NCBI GenBank assembly: GCA_910589415.1
Contig: OU342632.1
Coordinates: 17,177,507-17,241,506, forward strand
Source: Malachius bipustulatus
Lineage: Eukaryota > Arthropoda > Insecta > Coleoptera > Melyridae
Length of the DNA: 64,000 nucleotides
Direction: 5' to 3'
This document shows, in pieces, positions 10,943 through 23,900 of the stretch; position 1 is the first letter of the stretch, and every line of letters starts with the position of its first letter. The notes beneath the pieces were generated by a model that searched no databases, was not told where the DNA came from, and saw nothing but the letters and a program-made list of their open reading frames with translations. The position numbers and the translations under genes were made by a program.

Positions 10943-13579
10943 GGTACGTATATGTTTTTGTAGAAATTTACCCGAGTTTTTGAGGTAACGACGACTATGA
11001 AGAGTAAGGATTGATTAAATATAAAAGCAAAAAATGTATCTAATTAATGATTTATTCACCTTAACAGCAGATGATAAAATATGGCAATTTAAAGACAATT
11101 TAAAGATAATCGAATTATAAGTGTACGTCATAGCATAAATAGCATCAGAGAAGCAAAAATAAACAAGGTGCAATTTCGGCGCCATCGCACGCCATAAAAA
11201 GCAAACAGAGCCCTCATTTCTGGATCCGAAATCAAATAATTTAACTTGTTTATCTTTTCGATTTTATAGGTTTACGGGTCGGGAGGAACGGGAGGCACTC
11301 GGGAGGGAACTAGCAAAGAGTCCCTCTGATTTTTAAACTCGGCCGGAGCTCATTCACCCACCGACTCGGGGCCATCAGCAGTTCGGGCAGGCACTTCGGA
11401 TGTTCTTTTGTGTTTCTTTCCCGCAGGAGGTCGGCCACTTTGGTCGATCGACTGTTTCCGCGGCAGACTCGATTAAACTCATTGTTTTTACAAATTGTGG
11501 AAGTAAGCAGACGGAAGAAAGTGAGCCGGCTGTTAATGCTGTTATGATGCTGCTCGGATTTTTCACATTTTAGGATGATGGGAAATAACGAGTCGTGCAT
11601 GTGCGAATTTTATTTCTCATTTTTTCAATATTTATTTATGTACCTGTATGTGTCCGTTTTCATTTAACAACAATGAGATTTTTAGGAAAATTAATAATTT
11701 AAGGAAAACAACATTACCTATATGAATAATTATTATTGTTCGCTCCTGCTGAAAAAAAAGGAACATGCACACGTAGAAAAAGTTTGCATGGTCTCTGATA
11801 TCAAGTAATAAAATATGCAGGGTCTATTTTATCCTGTGTGTTTGAAACCGTAAAATATTTTGATTTTATTTGAGGCTCAAAGTTGACTTTGTAAGGGAAT
11901 TAAAATATCATGAAAGCCGGTCGGAGTGCGTTACTTGAATCATTTCCCTCAAATTCTCTAATTAACTGCTATACCTATTTATTTAAAAGTATATACCTAT
12001 GTATCCCTTTATGTATGTGAAAGCTAAGCGTATTACTTATGTAATAAATTCGCTTGAATTTAAACACGCCCGAGCTTATAGAGGGTCTTGAAAAAGTCCA
12101 GGTATAACCTTATATTTTGAGTTTTGACAAAAGTGCAAAAACTGGTAAATTTTATAATTCAATTTACTTTATTGATGTAAACAATTTTTTTTTTATATAC
12201 AGGATGTTCTTGGGCTTATTAAACAAAACTAGACAATAACGCCATTACTGAAATCATCATTATTAGCAAGGAATATCCTCTTTCAACACCCGATATAATC
12301 ATTCGTACAAATCTTTACTCGTCATAAGTGTATTTTTTTAAAATACACCCATCAATTTTATTTCTCCTGCTTGTTGGACGGAATAGATCAGAGAGTAAAA
12401 ATACTAACATGCAGTGGCATTAAAAATTTCATGAAAGAAAAAATAGATTAATGACAGATAGAGGAGCATTCCAAAACACCTAACGGCATGTAACAGTAAT
12501 CTTTGTAAAACACTCCACACCACGAGTAATTTTTCTCGAGCACATTAATATTTAAAATTTAAATATAGGCCTTATGAGATTATAAATCAGGCTAAATTGG
12601 AGGAGTTCGGCGATATTAACATTTTGTTGCTGCATTCAGGAGCGCGCAGCTGTAGGTATATTAGTGTTTGGAAATAGTGCCTGGTGCTACTACTGCCAGT
12701 GCTGTCATCTCACAAATTATTGTTATTGTTCATAATCCATCCTCGCTGGTTTCGAGATATTTCTGACAAGACGATTTCGATGAAAAATTCACCGCTACGT
12801 CTTAGAATATCTAAAAAAAAAAACACAACAATAAGAAACAAATGGAGTGCTTATAAAAAAATTAGGCAACCATGGAAAAATCCATTTTCAATACAATTAT
12901 CATGAATTATGGGAGCCTCCGTGAAATCTGAGATTGAAAATCGAGATTGCAATCGAAAGAAGAACAATGGAGAACGTAATTTCCGTGTAGAAATGATCAG
13001 TTATAATCAATTTTCCTCAAAGGTATCACGGTAATTGATCTCTTCTTCTTCTTCTTCTTATAACTAACTAATCATTTCATAATCTGACGTATCTGTAACC
13101 GTATCATGCAGGTTACATACGATGACGACGACGACGACGAAGGAGTTCTCTCGGAACTCAATAATATAACATCCCGATGATAACATCTTATTAAGGCTCA
13201 CCTGCCACTTTGATCTTTTTCGAGGTCCTCTCTCTTTGAGACGCCGACCAATTATTGCTTCGAGTAATGAGTCCACATTATGGTGCGTACACTTCCTTCG
13301 GGCAGGTCGGTACCTAATTGTCCGCGCAATGATTGATTTTAATCGAAGATAAGAGATAAAAGATCTCCGGCTATCTTCTTATTAATAATAATATGAAGAC
13401 ATCACGTTTTCCGCGGCCGTTTAGAATGGGAAAAAACGCAACCCTCGTTTATTAAGGTCACTCCGGAATTTACGAATCAAGGACTGTAGTTGTTATTATT
13501 TTTTCTTCTCAATAATTCTTTAATATGTTCAGTAATTTTATATGGTTTGTTTGTTATTAGCGACTTTCTGCATTTCTCC
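10943..13579. other. Intronic DNA with a GC-balanced island
   Basis: No gene is recognised. The part at 11160-11600 is GC-balanced and single-copy looking; its minus-strand open frames (11310-11600, 11375-11566) match no known domain. An orphan transposon-like end ATACAGGATGTTCTTG lies at about 12198. Simple repeats TCTTCTTC (13041-13058) and GACGAC (about 13122-13139) are present. Confidence 0.35.
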
Positions 13580-14062
13580 ATCTTTATTGTTTCAACTACG
13601 TTTTTTCTACGCTGGAATTCTTCAGCTACGTTTTCTCCTTCGCTGAAATTGTTCAACCAAGTTTTCTTTCACGCTGCAGTTGTTCTATTACGTTTTCTTC
13701 AACGCTGTAGTTATCAAACTATTCGTTTTCATCTACGCTACAATTGTTCAACTATGTTTCCATTTACGCTGCAGTTGTTCAACTATACGTGTTCATTTAC
13801 GCTGCAATTGTTCAACTACGTTTTCTTCTATCCTGCAATTGTCCTACTACGTTTTCTTCTACGCCTCAATTGATCAACAACGTTTTCATTTACGCTGCAA
13901 TTGTTCAACTACGTTTTCTTCTATGCTGCAATTGTCCAAATACGTTTTCTTCTACACTGCAATTCTTCAACTACGGTTTTTTCTACGCTGCAATTGTTCA
14001 ACTACGTTTTCATCTACGCTGCAGTTGTTCCAACTATGTATTATATACATTATTTTCTATGT
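13580..14062 (+). repeat. 31-bp minisatellite, about 15 copies
   Basis: A tandem array with core TACGCTGCAATTGTTCAACT then ACGTTTTCTTC, period 31 bases, with substitutions and small indels that grow toward the left edge. Because 31 is not a multiple of 3 and the unit lacks stops in every phase, three overlapping plus-strand frames stay open (13490-13873, 13680-14078, 13744-14073). They are not genes. A partial unit in inverted orientation (AACGTAGTTGAACAA-like) follows at about 14066-14096. Confidence 0.9.
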
Positions 14063-14096
14063 TACTAACGTAGAATAAAACGTAGTTGAACAATAA

Positions 14097-16008
14097 TAAA
14101 GAAGAGATGTAGAAAGTTGCTCCTCTCTATGTGGTGAAATTAATTTATTCCAATTTAATTGTTCGATATTTATGTACAATGTGTGGGTGCATAGGTATGA
14201 TGTGTGTGTAACGTAAACCTATCATATAACACCGACCTGTTAGAAGGTGTATGAATTATTGTTATTCTTTGAAAATGCGAGACTGTCATTATCAATTTGC
14301 GATCGAAAGGCATCTATATAAAGGGTATCAGGGTAAATCTAAGCGGAAGGAACAAAATTTCCCTTTTCGTGGCTTTCCACGATTGCATCTGACAGGTTTT
14401 CATGGCGAAGCCGTCTCGAATCCGACTGAAATTGTACTTTATCCCAGCACAACGTGCCACTTTACATTTTTGTTACGCTCTCCGGGAGATACTTGTAAGG
14501 AGGAAAATAAAAGCGGACATTTATGGTTTTAATTTCGTCCCGCGCTCATAAACGAGGCTACTATTGGATACTATCTGATGGGATAGTATTTTTAATTTCT
14601 TCCTTAAGGATATTTTTATTATTATGACTATGCGGCGATATACAGGGCGGATCTTCAATATTTCGTCTCCCTATCTCTTCATTTTTTGAATTAGGTGTCG
14701 TGAAAACATGGTTTTTCTTTGTTCAATTCTCACAAAAAAACTATAGTCAAGAATTTATTTCTCTTCTTGCTGTTGAACAAGTTTTGGCATGCTGTCATGT
14801 TGTTTTTTTTATGTTTTTTTACATTCTCATCTATATTTTCTACATTTTCATAGCAAAAGAAAAGAGAGTTGGTAGGTATATTTAGCTATCATATCCTATC
14901 GATTTTATAACTCAGTCGAGACAACTAAAGAGCGAATAATGTGTAAGAGATACAACCACCACCAACAACAACGGGAACATAACAAAAGCATGTCAGTTGT
15001 TTATGAAGTCACTTATACCTACCTACCTGCGAGGGAAAATTGTTCCCTCAAGTTTATTCAAAAGTGAAACCTTATCCAACAACGGCAGCGTTCAAGTCTG
15101 CGAGCAAATAGGTAGGAAACTTTTCCAAGGATAAAGAATCGCGATGTTCGCCGCGGAATATGTAAAATTTGAAGGCAGCAGCCCCTATCGCCCAACAAAA
15201 ACCAATTACAGGAGCAAATTTCACTCGACAATGTTTAAAAGGTATACTTGGGCGCCGGATATGTACTTAGTTTATTTCGGGTTCCTTATCATTTAGACCG
15301 CTCTAAGGTCTATCAAGATACTGCTCCAGCTCCAGTGAGAAAAATTTAAGTTTACTACTTATTTTGGCACGGAAGATATTTTTCAATGATAAAGCATCCC
15401 TCTAAAGAATAGATTAAATTCATAATAATAATAACAATAACAATGTCTATTTTTAAACTTTTTGTAGAAATCGCCTTTAGAATTTTTTTAAATATTGCTC
15501 AGTTTTTCCCGCTAGTTCTGAAGAAGAAGAATGCCTATTGTATTTCATTTTTTGATTTATTTATCTTATCAGATGATAAAATTTTTTTTTTTTTTTATTA
15601 TAATTAACCTGCTTCAACCGCTTAGGTCATTAGCAGGATCCTAAGTGAATTTACATTGATGTGTTACTATGTTTAAACATTAATTTATCTCTTAGGAGAT
15701 AAAAAATTAATATCCATTGTGCAGGTTAATGCGTGTATGTCAACAATCAACACGAACTAACGAAAGTAGAGTCCAATAATTGGGTTGTTTTTGATGAGAG
15801 GAAGTAAGAAGTGTCGAATTGCAGTTTTCACGTCGCAGCACTTCTTTGGAGGGTCGCTTATGTTGTTTTTTTGAAAGTATAATGTTTATTAGTTGAAACA
15901 GGTAATATTAGAGGATAGAGGGCTTGCACTTCGCACTGCTAGCGCTAGCAGTTACAGGTGTTTAGAAAGTTTAGATAAATTCTCTGGAACTAAAATTCAC
16001 CCCATAGG
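14097..16008. other. Intronic AT-rich DNA, no gene supported
   Basis: An open frame of 93 codons at 14251-14532 has no domain I recognise and no splice or context support. Poly-T occurs at about 15582-15597. A perfect 16-base palindrome CTGCTAGCGCTAGCAG lies at about 15948-15963. Otherwise nothing is seen. Confidence 0.35.
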
Positions 16009-16170
16009 CTCGTATTCATCAATAAATATAACCCCTGGGGTTATATTTTGGAACATGTGATTGGTTTAAAATTCGTAGCGTTCGTAGGGTTTGAGCATTA
16101 GACCAATCAGCTGTCAGAAAATTCAAAATATAACCCCGGAGTTATATTTTGAAGTTTGATGAATACGGGC
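16009..16170. mobile_element. MITE with TCGTATTCATCAA termini
   Basis: About 162 bases, starting CTCGTATTCATCAATA and ending TTGATGAATACGGGC. The inner block ATATAACCCCTGGGGTTATATTTT is mirrored at the other side as AAAATATAACCCCGGAGTTATA. The outermost bases resemble the GCCCGTATTCAC ends of the MITEs at 4885 and 62443, so the families may be related through their termini. Confidence 0.7.
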
Positions 16171-17650
16171 AATAGTGTGCTCAAATTTATTTTTTTTTAG
16201 AGTACAAACTTATATGACAAATTTTTATAAAAAAAAAATGGGTAACAAAAAAATCCCACGTGTGGTACGAACTTGTGGCTGTTAATTTTTGTTTTGTTTA
16301 ATAAAATGTAATTTTATTTTCAAATTTTTGTATTAAATTTTTTTTTACATGCACCCACTCATGGTATAAGAATACATGCATGAGATAAAACTTAATTATA
16401 TGCTGGAGATATCTCTGGGGGATAGGTCATTGACGTAAAAAGCTTACATACTGAAGATATTATATGGTAATACCTATATATGTGAGAAATGTTCAAAATG
16501 TTCATAATGTTTTCAATATGTATGCAAGGTTTATATCATAGAAATAATAATTAATACAATAATTAAAATAATTCACTCACATTTAAAAAACTAATAAAAA
16601 ATATCAAATAAAACGAATATAAAAAACCGTTCAATTTTCATTGTGTTATAATAATAATAATAATAATAATAATACCACTATTATGATTAATAATATTATT
16701 ATTATTATTAAGGAGACAGCAGGTCAAAATTATTTTTTATGCCTGCCAACAGTTATCTACGAGATGCACACGTATGACCTAAGAAAAAGTGGTCAGCGTG
16801 GTTACAGGCATTTAGATTAGAGATAGACCTTCTAATAATAATAATTATTTTAATCTTTCAGTTCCTTACTTGGTTAAATGAATCACCGACGAGTCTTCAT
16901 TTGGAATACCTAATATCCAAAATACTCGGGCATGATGGAATTATAATAATAATTATTATTGCGGCTTTATGGTGAAAATGGTATGAGTAATGTCAATGTG
17001 GTACCATTTTCAAGTGGTGTGTGTGTGGTACCAAGTTCATGGTTTTTGATGATTAAGTTTCCAATCAACTCTGAACATCATGAGACAACATAAGAGTAGT
17101 CCGAATAAAAGAGTTTCCTGTAAATTTAAAAACGTATACAGGGTGTTCCAGTTTGTGTGTTCATAAATCCGGCAAACGGTATAGAACACGTAAAAATACT
17201 AAAAATAATTGATTTTTTTCTCTATAAAGTATTGCTTTAAAACGCTTCACTTTTGAGATATAGGGTGATAAACTTTTATTAAAAAATCGTCTTTTTGTTT
17301 GTTTTTGTTTTGTTTGCAAAATTGTTGAAGTTTGGCAGTTTCATTTGCTGTACAGTAGTAGAGGGCTAATTTAACCCTAAATAGATTTGAATTTTTGAGA
17401 ATTTTATTTTGAAAAAACTGCGGAAACACGCACGCCAATGACTTTTTATTATTATTTTAATTTTATTGTCGCATTAAGCCACTACGAGTACCTTCAACAT
17501 TTTTGTTTATTCGATTTTTTAGTGAAACGACTTCTTATAAAGATGATGACTAAAAGATCTGAATTATAATTTTCTGCTCTTCGGCTGTGCTCGATTAAAG
17601 ACTAATTTGTAACACAATTTTAGATCTGAAAAATTAAATATAGGTACGTC
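16171..17650. other. AT-rich intronic DNA with ATA/TTA repeat and an orphan foldback end
   Basis: An (ATA)n run followed by (TTA)n at 16648-16710 could form a hairpin. At 17139 the sequence ATACAGGGTGTTCCAGTTTG looks like a left end of the CAGGGTG foldback group, but I found no matching right end. No gene is seen; the 63-codon minus frame at 17247-17438 is in this repeat-like DNA. Confidence 0.4.
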
Positions 17651-18016
17651 TAGGAAATTTTCAAAAAACATTTTTTCTCTGAAGCAAAGTGTTTTTTATT
17701 TATGTTGCAAATGTGACGAAAGAGTATTTTTGAAAAAGGTGTTTAGAAGCAATATTTAGGGCTCCATATGATTTTTTTTTTAAATCATCGTCCAAACTAT
17801 CGTTTTTCATTTTTTTTAATAGTTCATTTCATAAATCGAAAAATTTTATTTAAAAAAGTAATATAAAATGATAAATAGGCCGATGATTTTGATAAAAATT
17901 GATAAAGAGGCCTAAAATGTTGATTCTAAACACCTTTTTCAAATACCCTTTCGTCACATTTGCAATAACAAAAAAGACACTTGGATCCAGAGAAAAAATG
18001 TTTTTTGAAAATTTCC
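17651..18016. mobile_element. Short palindromic element
   Basis: The left arm begins GGAAATTTTCAAAAAACATT and the right arm ends with its complement at about 18013. The block GCAAATGTGACGAAAG at about 17708 is mirrored at about 17950. The arms are about 120 bases with a diverged centre. There is no coding capacity. Confidence 0.65.
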
Positions 18017-18028
18017 CATATAGGTATA

Positions 18029-18664
18029 CAGGGTGGTTAACAATTCGATGCTCACCATTGGGATCTCGGAAACGGTAAAAGATACAGGGTGGGTTAAATT
18101 AGAGAAAAGTTGCACAATTTTATGCTTATTAAGAATCTGAAAGAAAATTAATGGAAACTTCAGGCGTTGCTGAAATATCCTGAAAAAACTTTAAAATTGA
18201 GATTTCTTATTTCAATCATATCTTTTTTATTATCGAAAAGAAATTAAAATATTTTTGTAGGTTAACATAAAAGTCATCAAAAGGTATCATCCTCGGTATC
18301 ATCTGTCATTTTCAAAATTTTCAAGGACTACTAGATAGCAGAGTTTTCATAGTCAACTTTTGTTTTTCTTATGGCCGCCATATTGTTTTTTTATGTTGTT
18401 CGCTATAAAAAAAATAATAAAAACTAAAAATTGTTAAACTTCAAAAAATAAATTAAAAAAAATTTTATTCTTCTTTTTTCTTCACAAAAAATACAACTTT
18501 TTAGACCGAATTTCATAGATAAATTTAAAAAACCATAAGACAAGCACTATTTCGGCGTATTTGAACAATTTTGACGTATTTGAAAAAGAAGAATAAAATT
18601 TTTATAATTTTTTTTAAGTTTATTAATTTTTGGTTTCCATTATTTTTTTCATACCGAACGACAT
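18029..18664. mobile_element. Truncated copy of the 1-kb CAGGGTG foldback family
   Basis: Begins CAGGGTGGTTAACAATTCG and then matches, in order, the left arm and centre of the foldbacks at 28974 and 35586. Shared landmarks include ATATCCTGAAAAAACT, GAGATTTCTTATTT, ATGGCCGCCATATTGTTTTT, GACCGAATTTCATAG and AAGCACTATTTCGGCGTAT. The right arm stops at about 18664 after CGAACGACAT, so most of it is missing. Confidence 0.65.
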
Positions 18665-19029
18665 GTTGTTAATTCATGTCTGATGTAAAAAATTTTTGTT
18701 CAATTTTAGTGCCTGATGAAGAGGTGAATAAAACCCTCGAAAGCTAGCAAAATAGAAACAATTTTATAATTTTCTCCTTTTTTGACTGCGGTCCTTATAT
18801 AGTCCCCCGTCCCATCAGTAGGCACATTCTAGTAGGTTGCAGAACTCGCACCGACGCACCGGCCGTGGATTCTGGAAATGTCAGGTTGTTCGACGAGACC
18901 ACTCCAGTAATCCATAGAACTAACGACTGTCTGTCAATGTGTCATATGACATGTGACTGGAATTGTCGCGAACATGTCATTGCCTTATAACCATCATAAA
19001 AAAAGAATGTAAACAAACGAAATGGTGGA
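18665..19029. other. Unassigned interspersed DNA
   Basis: Contains GCCTGATGAAGAGGTGAATAAAACCCTCGAAAGCTAGC, which has the look of dispersed repeat sequence, and a GC-richer stretch near 18830-18910. No gene and no clear element boundaries are seen. Confidence 0.25.
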
Positions 19030-20061
19030 CTATACCTTTTCAATGTCAACTTCAGAAAAAGTAACCTCTATTTCAGAAAAAGTTAAATCAAATTCAGAAA
19101 AGGTAACTTCAATTTCAGAAAGGTAAATCAAATTCAGAATAGGTAAAAGCAATTTCAGAAGATTAGATTTAAGGGTCTTCCTGTGAATAAATCATCTTTT
19201 ATAAATGCATTTATACTATAGGCAGGTACATAATATGTTTATTTTCATAATTTTTTCGGTGTGATGTATGTTTATTTACTGTGATGTATTAGTTGTTTTG
19301 TAGGGCACCCCACAAAGGCTCCTGGTGCATGGGTGACTCTGGCGATGGAGCCCAAGATCATGGGTTCGATCTTGGCTCAGCCCACACTATTTTGCAGATT
19401 AATATCCGAATGTTTATGTCAAATGTAATATGTGATCGATTGGGCGCGGTGAGGGCCAGTGGGATTGACACCGAGACCGAAAGGGCCTTGAAGGCCTAGG
19501 CGTTTGGGGTGCATAATATATTCCGTCGATACCATTACACATTGGGGCACTCCATTTGCTGCTAGAAACTTCAAATTTATTAGGTACCTTCTGTTCAACT
19601 TAGTGTATAGTATAATACGCGTTCGTAGGTTTCATCGCCTTCAAATTTTGCCTACGTCTTACCATCTTGTTAATATTTTAGTTCGGTATACCTTCATGAC
19701 ACGTGTGATAATTTTGATTAAGCGCTTGTGAAATCACTACCCACTTTAATGTAATTATAACATAAAGTTTAAACACTTGAATAATATGAATTGATGGTAC
19801 TATAAATACAAAACATTTATCTGAAGGTAATAAAATTAGTACTTTTTCCTAAATTGGAATTACTCATTCTCAAGTTGTTTTTACTTTTTCTGAAGTTGAC
19901 TTTACCTATTCTGAATCTGAGTTTACTTTTCTGAAATTGAAATTACTTTTTCTGAATCTGAATTAACTATTTTGAAATTGAAGACCCCTTTAACTGAATT
20001 GGATTTTACTTTTTCTGAAATTGGTGTTACTTTTTCTGAAATTGACGTTGAAAAGGTATAG
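19030..20061. mobile_element. FB-like foldback with tandemly repeated arms
   Basis: The ends are inverted: CTATACCTTTTCAATGTCAA at 19030 and its near-complement GACGTTGAAAAGGTATAG at 20044-20061. Inside each end is a short tandem array of an about 20-base unit. The left arm (19048-19165) repeats AATTCAGAAAAGGTAACTTC-like units. The right arm (19840-20050) repeats the complement, TACTTTTTCTGAAATTGAA-like. Subterminal tandem repeats in inverted arms are the hallmark of Drosophila FB and sea-urchin TU elements. The loop contains a probable SINE at 19300-19520. No transposase is present. Confidence 0.7.
19300..19520 (+). mobile_element. Probable tRNA-derived SINE
   Basis: A GC-rich segment with a B-box-like TGGGTTCGATCTTGG at about 19361-19375 and a possible A-box region (GGTGCATGGGTGACTCTGG) about 40 bases upstream, the layout of an RNA polymerase III promoter. 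It contrasts sharply with the AT-rich flanks. I could not define a poly-A tail or target duplication, and the A box is poor. The open frame 19293-19499 across it is incidental. Confidence 0.45.
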
Positions 20062-20264
20062 AATTTTCAAAAAAACATCTAATAGAATCTTCTTCCAGAG
20101 CGGTCTCGTTATAGTATAAAGTCGTTTATTTCGCCTATCCGAGAACAGGATTGTATAGTTGGACCAGAGATATAACGAAACGACTTCTGTCATTTTATCA
20201 ATTTTTGGATTATTGAAATATTGTTGAAGTCATAAAATATGACAGTTTAACAATTAGATTTTTT
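20062..20264. other. AT-rich spacer between two foldbacks
   Basis: No gene is seen. The sequence TTTTCGTTATATCTC-like occurs here (complement near 20170) and again at about 20260, which suggests that this spacer is part of a larger diverged palindrome with the next element. Confidence 0.25.
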
Positions 20265-20935
20265 CGTTATATCTCTTGGTCGACAATATATTAGTTGGTC
20301 CATTATTTTGATAAAGTTCGAATTTTTTCTGATATTTCTCATTGTAATTTTTCTTGCAAGTAAGAGGCTGTTTTAAAACGTGATTTAAATGGAGTTTTCG
20401 AAGGTTTAACGATTTTTGAGTATATTTTTTAAGTAACCTAAAAATTTGAAAAATTACATATTTAAAGTTTTTAAGGTCGCTGAATTCAAATTCATTGTCA
20501 GAATTAAACATCGACTAAAAATTGCTTAAATTATAGGTACTAAACAATGATATCGTTATACGGAAAATCTATAAATTGACATTTTTCGATCATTATAATA
20601 CTGACAGCTTTTTGAAAGTTGTAGCTGTCAAAAATTAAATTCTGACAAAGGATTCGAGTTCAGCGATCTTACGAACATAAATTTGAAAGTATAATTTTTC
20701 AGATTTTCAGGTCTAAAACACTGAAAATATACCCAAAAATCATTAAAAAGTTCAAAAACTCCATTTAAATCACGTGTGTTAAAATTCAGTCTCTTACCAG
20801 GCACGATAAATTACAATTGAAAAAATCTGAAAATATTTCAACATATTTTTTTCAATATTCTGAACCAATTTCTTGGACTATAGATCTGAGAAATTCGAAA
20901 TTTACCAAAATAACGGCCTGTACAGGGAGTGGTTT
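20265..20935. mobile_element. Diverged palindromic element
   Basis: The left arm has AACGTGATTTAAATGGAGTTTT near 20377 and GACCTTAAAA-type blocks. The right arm carries the inverse, AACTCCATTTAAATCACGTG, near 20755. The end near 20925 reads GGCCTGTACAGGGAGTGG. The arms are about 300 bases each and have diverged by small indels, so this is an old copy. No coding capacity. Confidence 0.6.
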
Positions 20936-23900
20936 TTAACAAAATAAGTGATGGATATGTGGATACTGCTAAGAAGAAGGGAATTTTAAGGGGTTTTGTT
21001 TTTATTACATTGGAGTATGTTTTGTAAACTTTCCGAATTATTTCTCCTATTCTTCTATGTTTAATTTACGTGTATATCGTTTTAATAATTTATAACCGGA
21101 AGGAATAAATAATAATCCCATCCACATTCATCAGCCCTTCTAAACAAACACATAAATAAATAACTCAAAAAAAAAAAAGGCTCGAGCGGATCACAATCGC
21201 ACGTGAATCACGTGATTTATAATAATTAATAAATCATAATGAACGAACGGATGAATTATCGGTATTCGTTATTCCTCTGCTCGTTGAATTTACTTTCGTC
21301 TTCATCAGCGGGGAATATATTTCATTTCACCATGAAACCCTCCAACAAACAAACAAACATCACTAACGAACGAACATTTTCACGCCCATCGAATGATGGA
21401 TCTTCCTCTTTTTCTTCTCTTTTATTTCTATTTAAATCGTCTGTGAGGTGGATAAATAAATAATAAGCGTCTTAATTTTCAAAAACTGTTCCTACTGCTT
21501 TAGTATGTACCTACAAGCGTCTGATGTCATTAGTTTTGATTGAAATAAGGTCGACTGAAATTTTAATTTTTAAATTTTACGTCATTGCAATCTGGATTAA
21601 CCATCACTCTCTTTGGTAGCGGTATTAGATGCTCTGCCAACTTGCTGGTAAATTTTTGTGGCTAAATCATCGATTAAAATACGCGAACTTTATTATACTC
21701 TGGATTTATTATTTTTTTGAGCAGGTAGAAGGAGACATAGAGATCATCAATAATTGTTCCTGTTATTTTCAGGTCATGTTTACATATTTGGAAATGCAAG
21801 GGTAGCTTTATGGTATGCTATTTTTTTTTCAGCCCGAGTAATGAATTTTTTACGATTAGATTCAAATTACAACTCCTAAAACCACTTACATAATTACCCA
21901 CAATTCCCATTACTCTTGCAGAAAATTATCAATAAAATTTTTTCTTCAAGACTTAATAAGCGATCATGCTCTGGTATACTTTTCTAGACATAAAAAAACG
22001 TCAAAAACCTTAAAAACTGTACAGGGTGTGCCAATAATATATTGAAAGGATGATGTTATGAACGCATCAGTTAATTTTAGATATTTCCAATGGAATAAAA
22101 CGAGAGACTGCGAATAATACATTTTGGACATTTCTTTTGCGGACGCGGAGTCAACAAAGCACTCGAGGACTCCGAGCTCGCGCGCATTAGTCCTCCTGTC
22201 AGCGGCAAAGATATGAAAGCAAATACGGGCCAGCAGATATTATCCTGAACTGGACAGTTGTTGTTGTTGTTCAAAGACAACAAAGAAAAGAAAGCACGAC
22301 AAAAAGATGTTTCCTGCGCCTTTCTTTTCCGAGATGTTCCATTCATTCGGGAAAAAAGCTCCGGATCCAACTCGATAGGCGCTCTCTGTGTTTATTTGAG
22401 GGGACGCTTGAAAACTTAATTCCGTTCGCAGTTATTTGAGAGGACGCCGGACGGACCTTAATATTTATAACGAGATTATTTAATTTAATTTCGCCTTTAG
22501 CCGTAACGAGATTATCGGACCGACGTCTTGGAGAATCTTGAAACAAGTTGATGTGCGCATGCTTATGTTTATTCATCCCTCTAACTACCAACCTAAGATT
22601 TTAAATTTGATAATTCTCATTGCGCCTTACGTACGTGTTTAGTCATAGATAAAGTAGAGTATACTACTCGTAATAACGATAGCTATTATTATTTTAGAAT
22701 GTTACTTCCGCTCCCTCGCCGCTTACGAGGCTCGGTTCGTAAATCATATTCCTCTGAAACAATAGCTATCATTATATTGACTCGTCGTGGTAGGTAGGTA
22801 TAATCTGCTTTTAAATCGCAAAGCGCAATAAATCAGTAAAATCTGCCCAAATACCGTGCACCCCTGCAGACAGAAGGACCTGGATCAAATATGGAAGTTA
22901 TTATCATCATCATCAGCAGCAGCAGTCGGATTCAGTTGGACTTGGCAATAAAATAACATTTATTTTATCCGCGATGGCGAATCGATCGAGGGCCGTCGAC
23001 CGAAATCTGTTTGTAAACACGGGGAGTATAAACTGAACTGATGACATCAAAAATGACATTAATCACATAACTGTGGGCCCTGCTGTTGTGGGGCTCGGGC
23101 CCGGATAAAGCATGTCACGTCGAATGGAAATTGGAATTCAAAACCTATTTAAATCTGGAAATAACTCCCGGAGCGATTAATTATGACAGACATCACTTCT
23201 CGTTACTTTGTATCACGTCTATCTACCGTTCGCCGGAGCTCTCTCGATCGAGCACCTCGAAATCGGCGCCGACAACAAGAGGAAATGATCAAATCAATTT
23301 TTCCTCGAGCGTCCTTGAGAGTTATTATTCGTAAATCGTCCAAATAAATTTTTGCTTATTCGCGAAAAGAGAGAAACAAAGCCGTCTGTCTTCTCGTCTA
23401 TTTTACGATACAATGAGCAATTAATTCAAGTGAAGCGGGCGCGGGAGAGAGAGTAAGGGAAAGAGAGAAAGAGCGATCCAGGCCCAAGCACAGGAACCCT
23501 TGCTCTCCTCAAGAAGATGAATAAGTAACGAGACCCGTTTTTCGTTATGAATTCCGCATATTTTTCTTTTGAAGACTCATTAATATAGTAGAGCAATTAA
23601 CGCAAAAAAATACTCCGGCACCCGCATTAGCGGCACCACCACAATTCCCGCTGCAAAGAAATTACTAACGAGGCTTTAGAAATAATATGTTTCGCTTTGA
23701 GGTTTCAAACACTGACTTAGTCAAACAATAATTGTTAGGGTTTTTCTTGTGCTCGTTCCGTCATTCCTCCCGCGCTTGCTGTCGCTTTTCCTTTCAGTAA
23801 TAGGCATAAAATTAATCTACCTAACCTATATCTATAACGGATAGCGCGCCCGGGAAAGTTTTCTTTAAGAGATCGCTTCGATCAATAATACCTACCTAAT

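Noticed and set aside
13490..14078. Three overlapping open frames of 109-132 codons
   Set aside because: They come from a stop-free 31-base tandem repeat that shifts phase each unit, giving Cys/Asn/Phe-rich low-complexity peptides.
14251..14532. A 93-codon open frame
   Set aside because: No domain, no splice sites of note, no repeated copy and no conserved context. It fits a chance opening.
22077..23334. Several 70-97-codon frames in GC-balanced DNA
   Set aside because: They overlap on different frames, with no domain and no plausible exon borders. Higher GC alone lengthens random frames.
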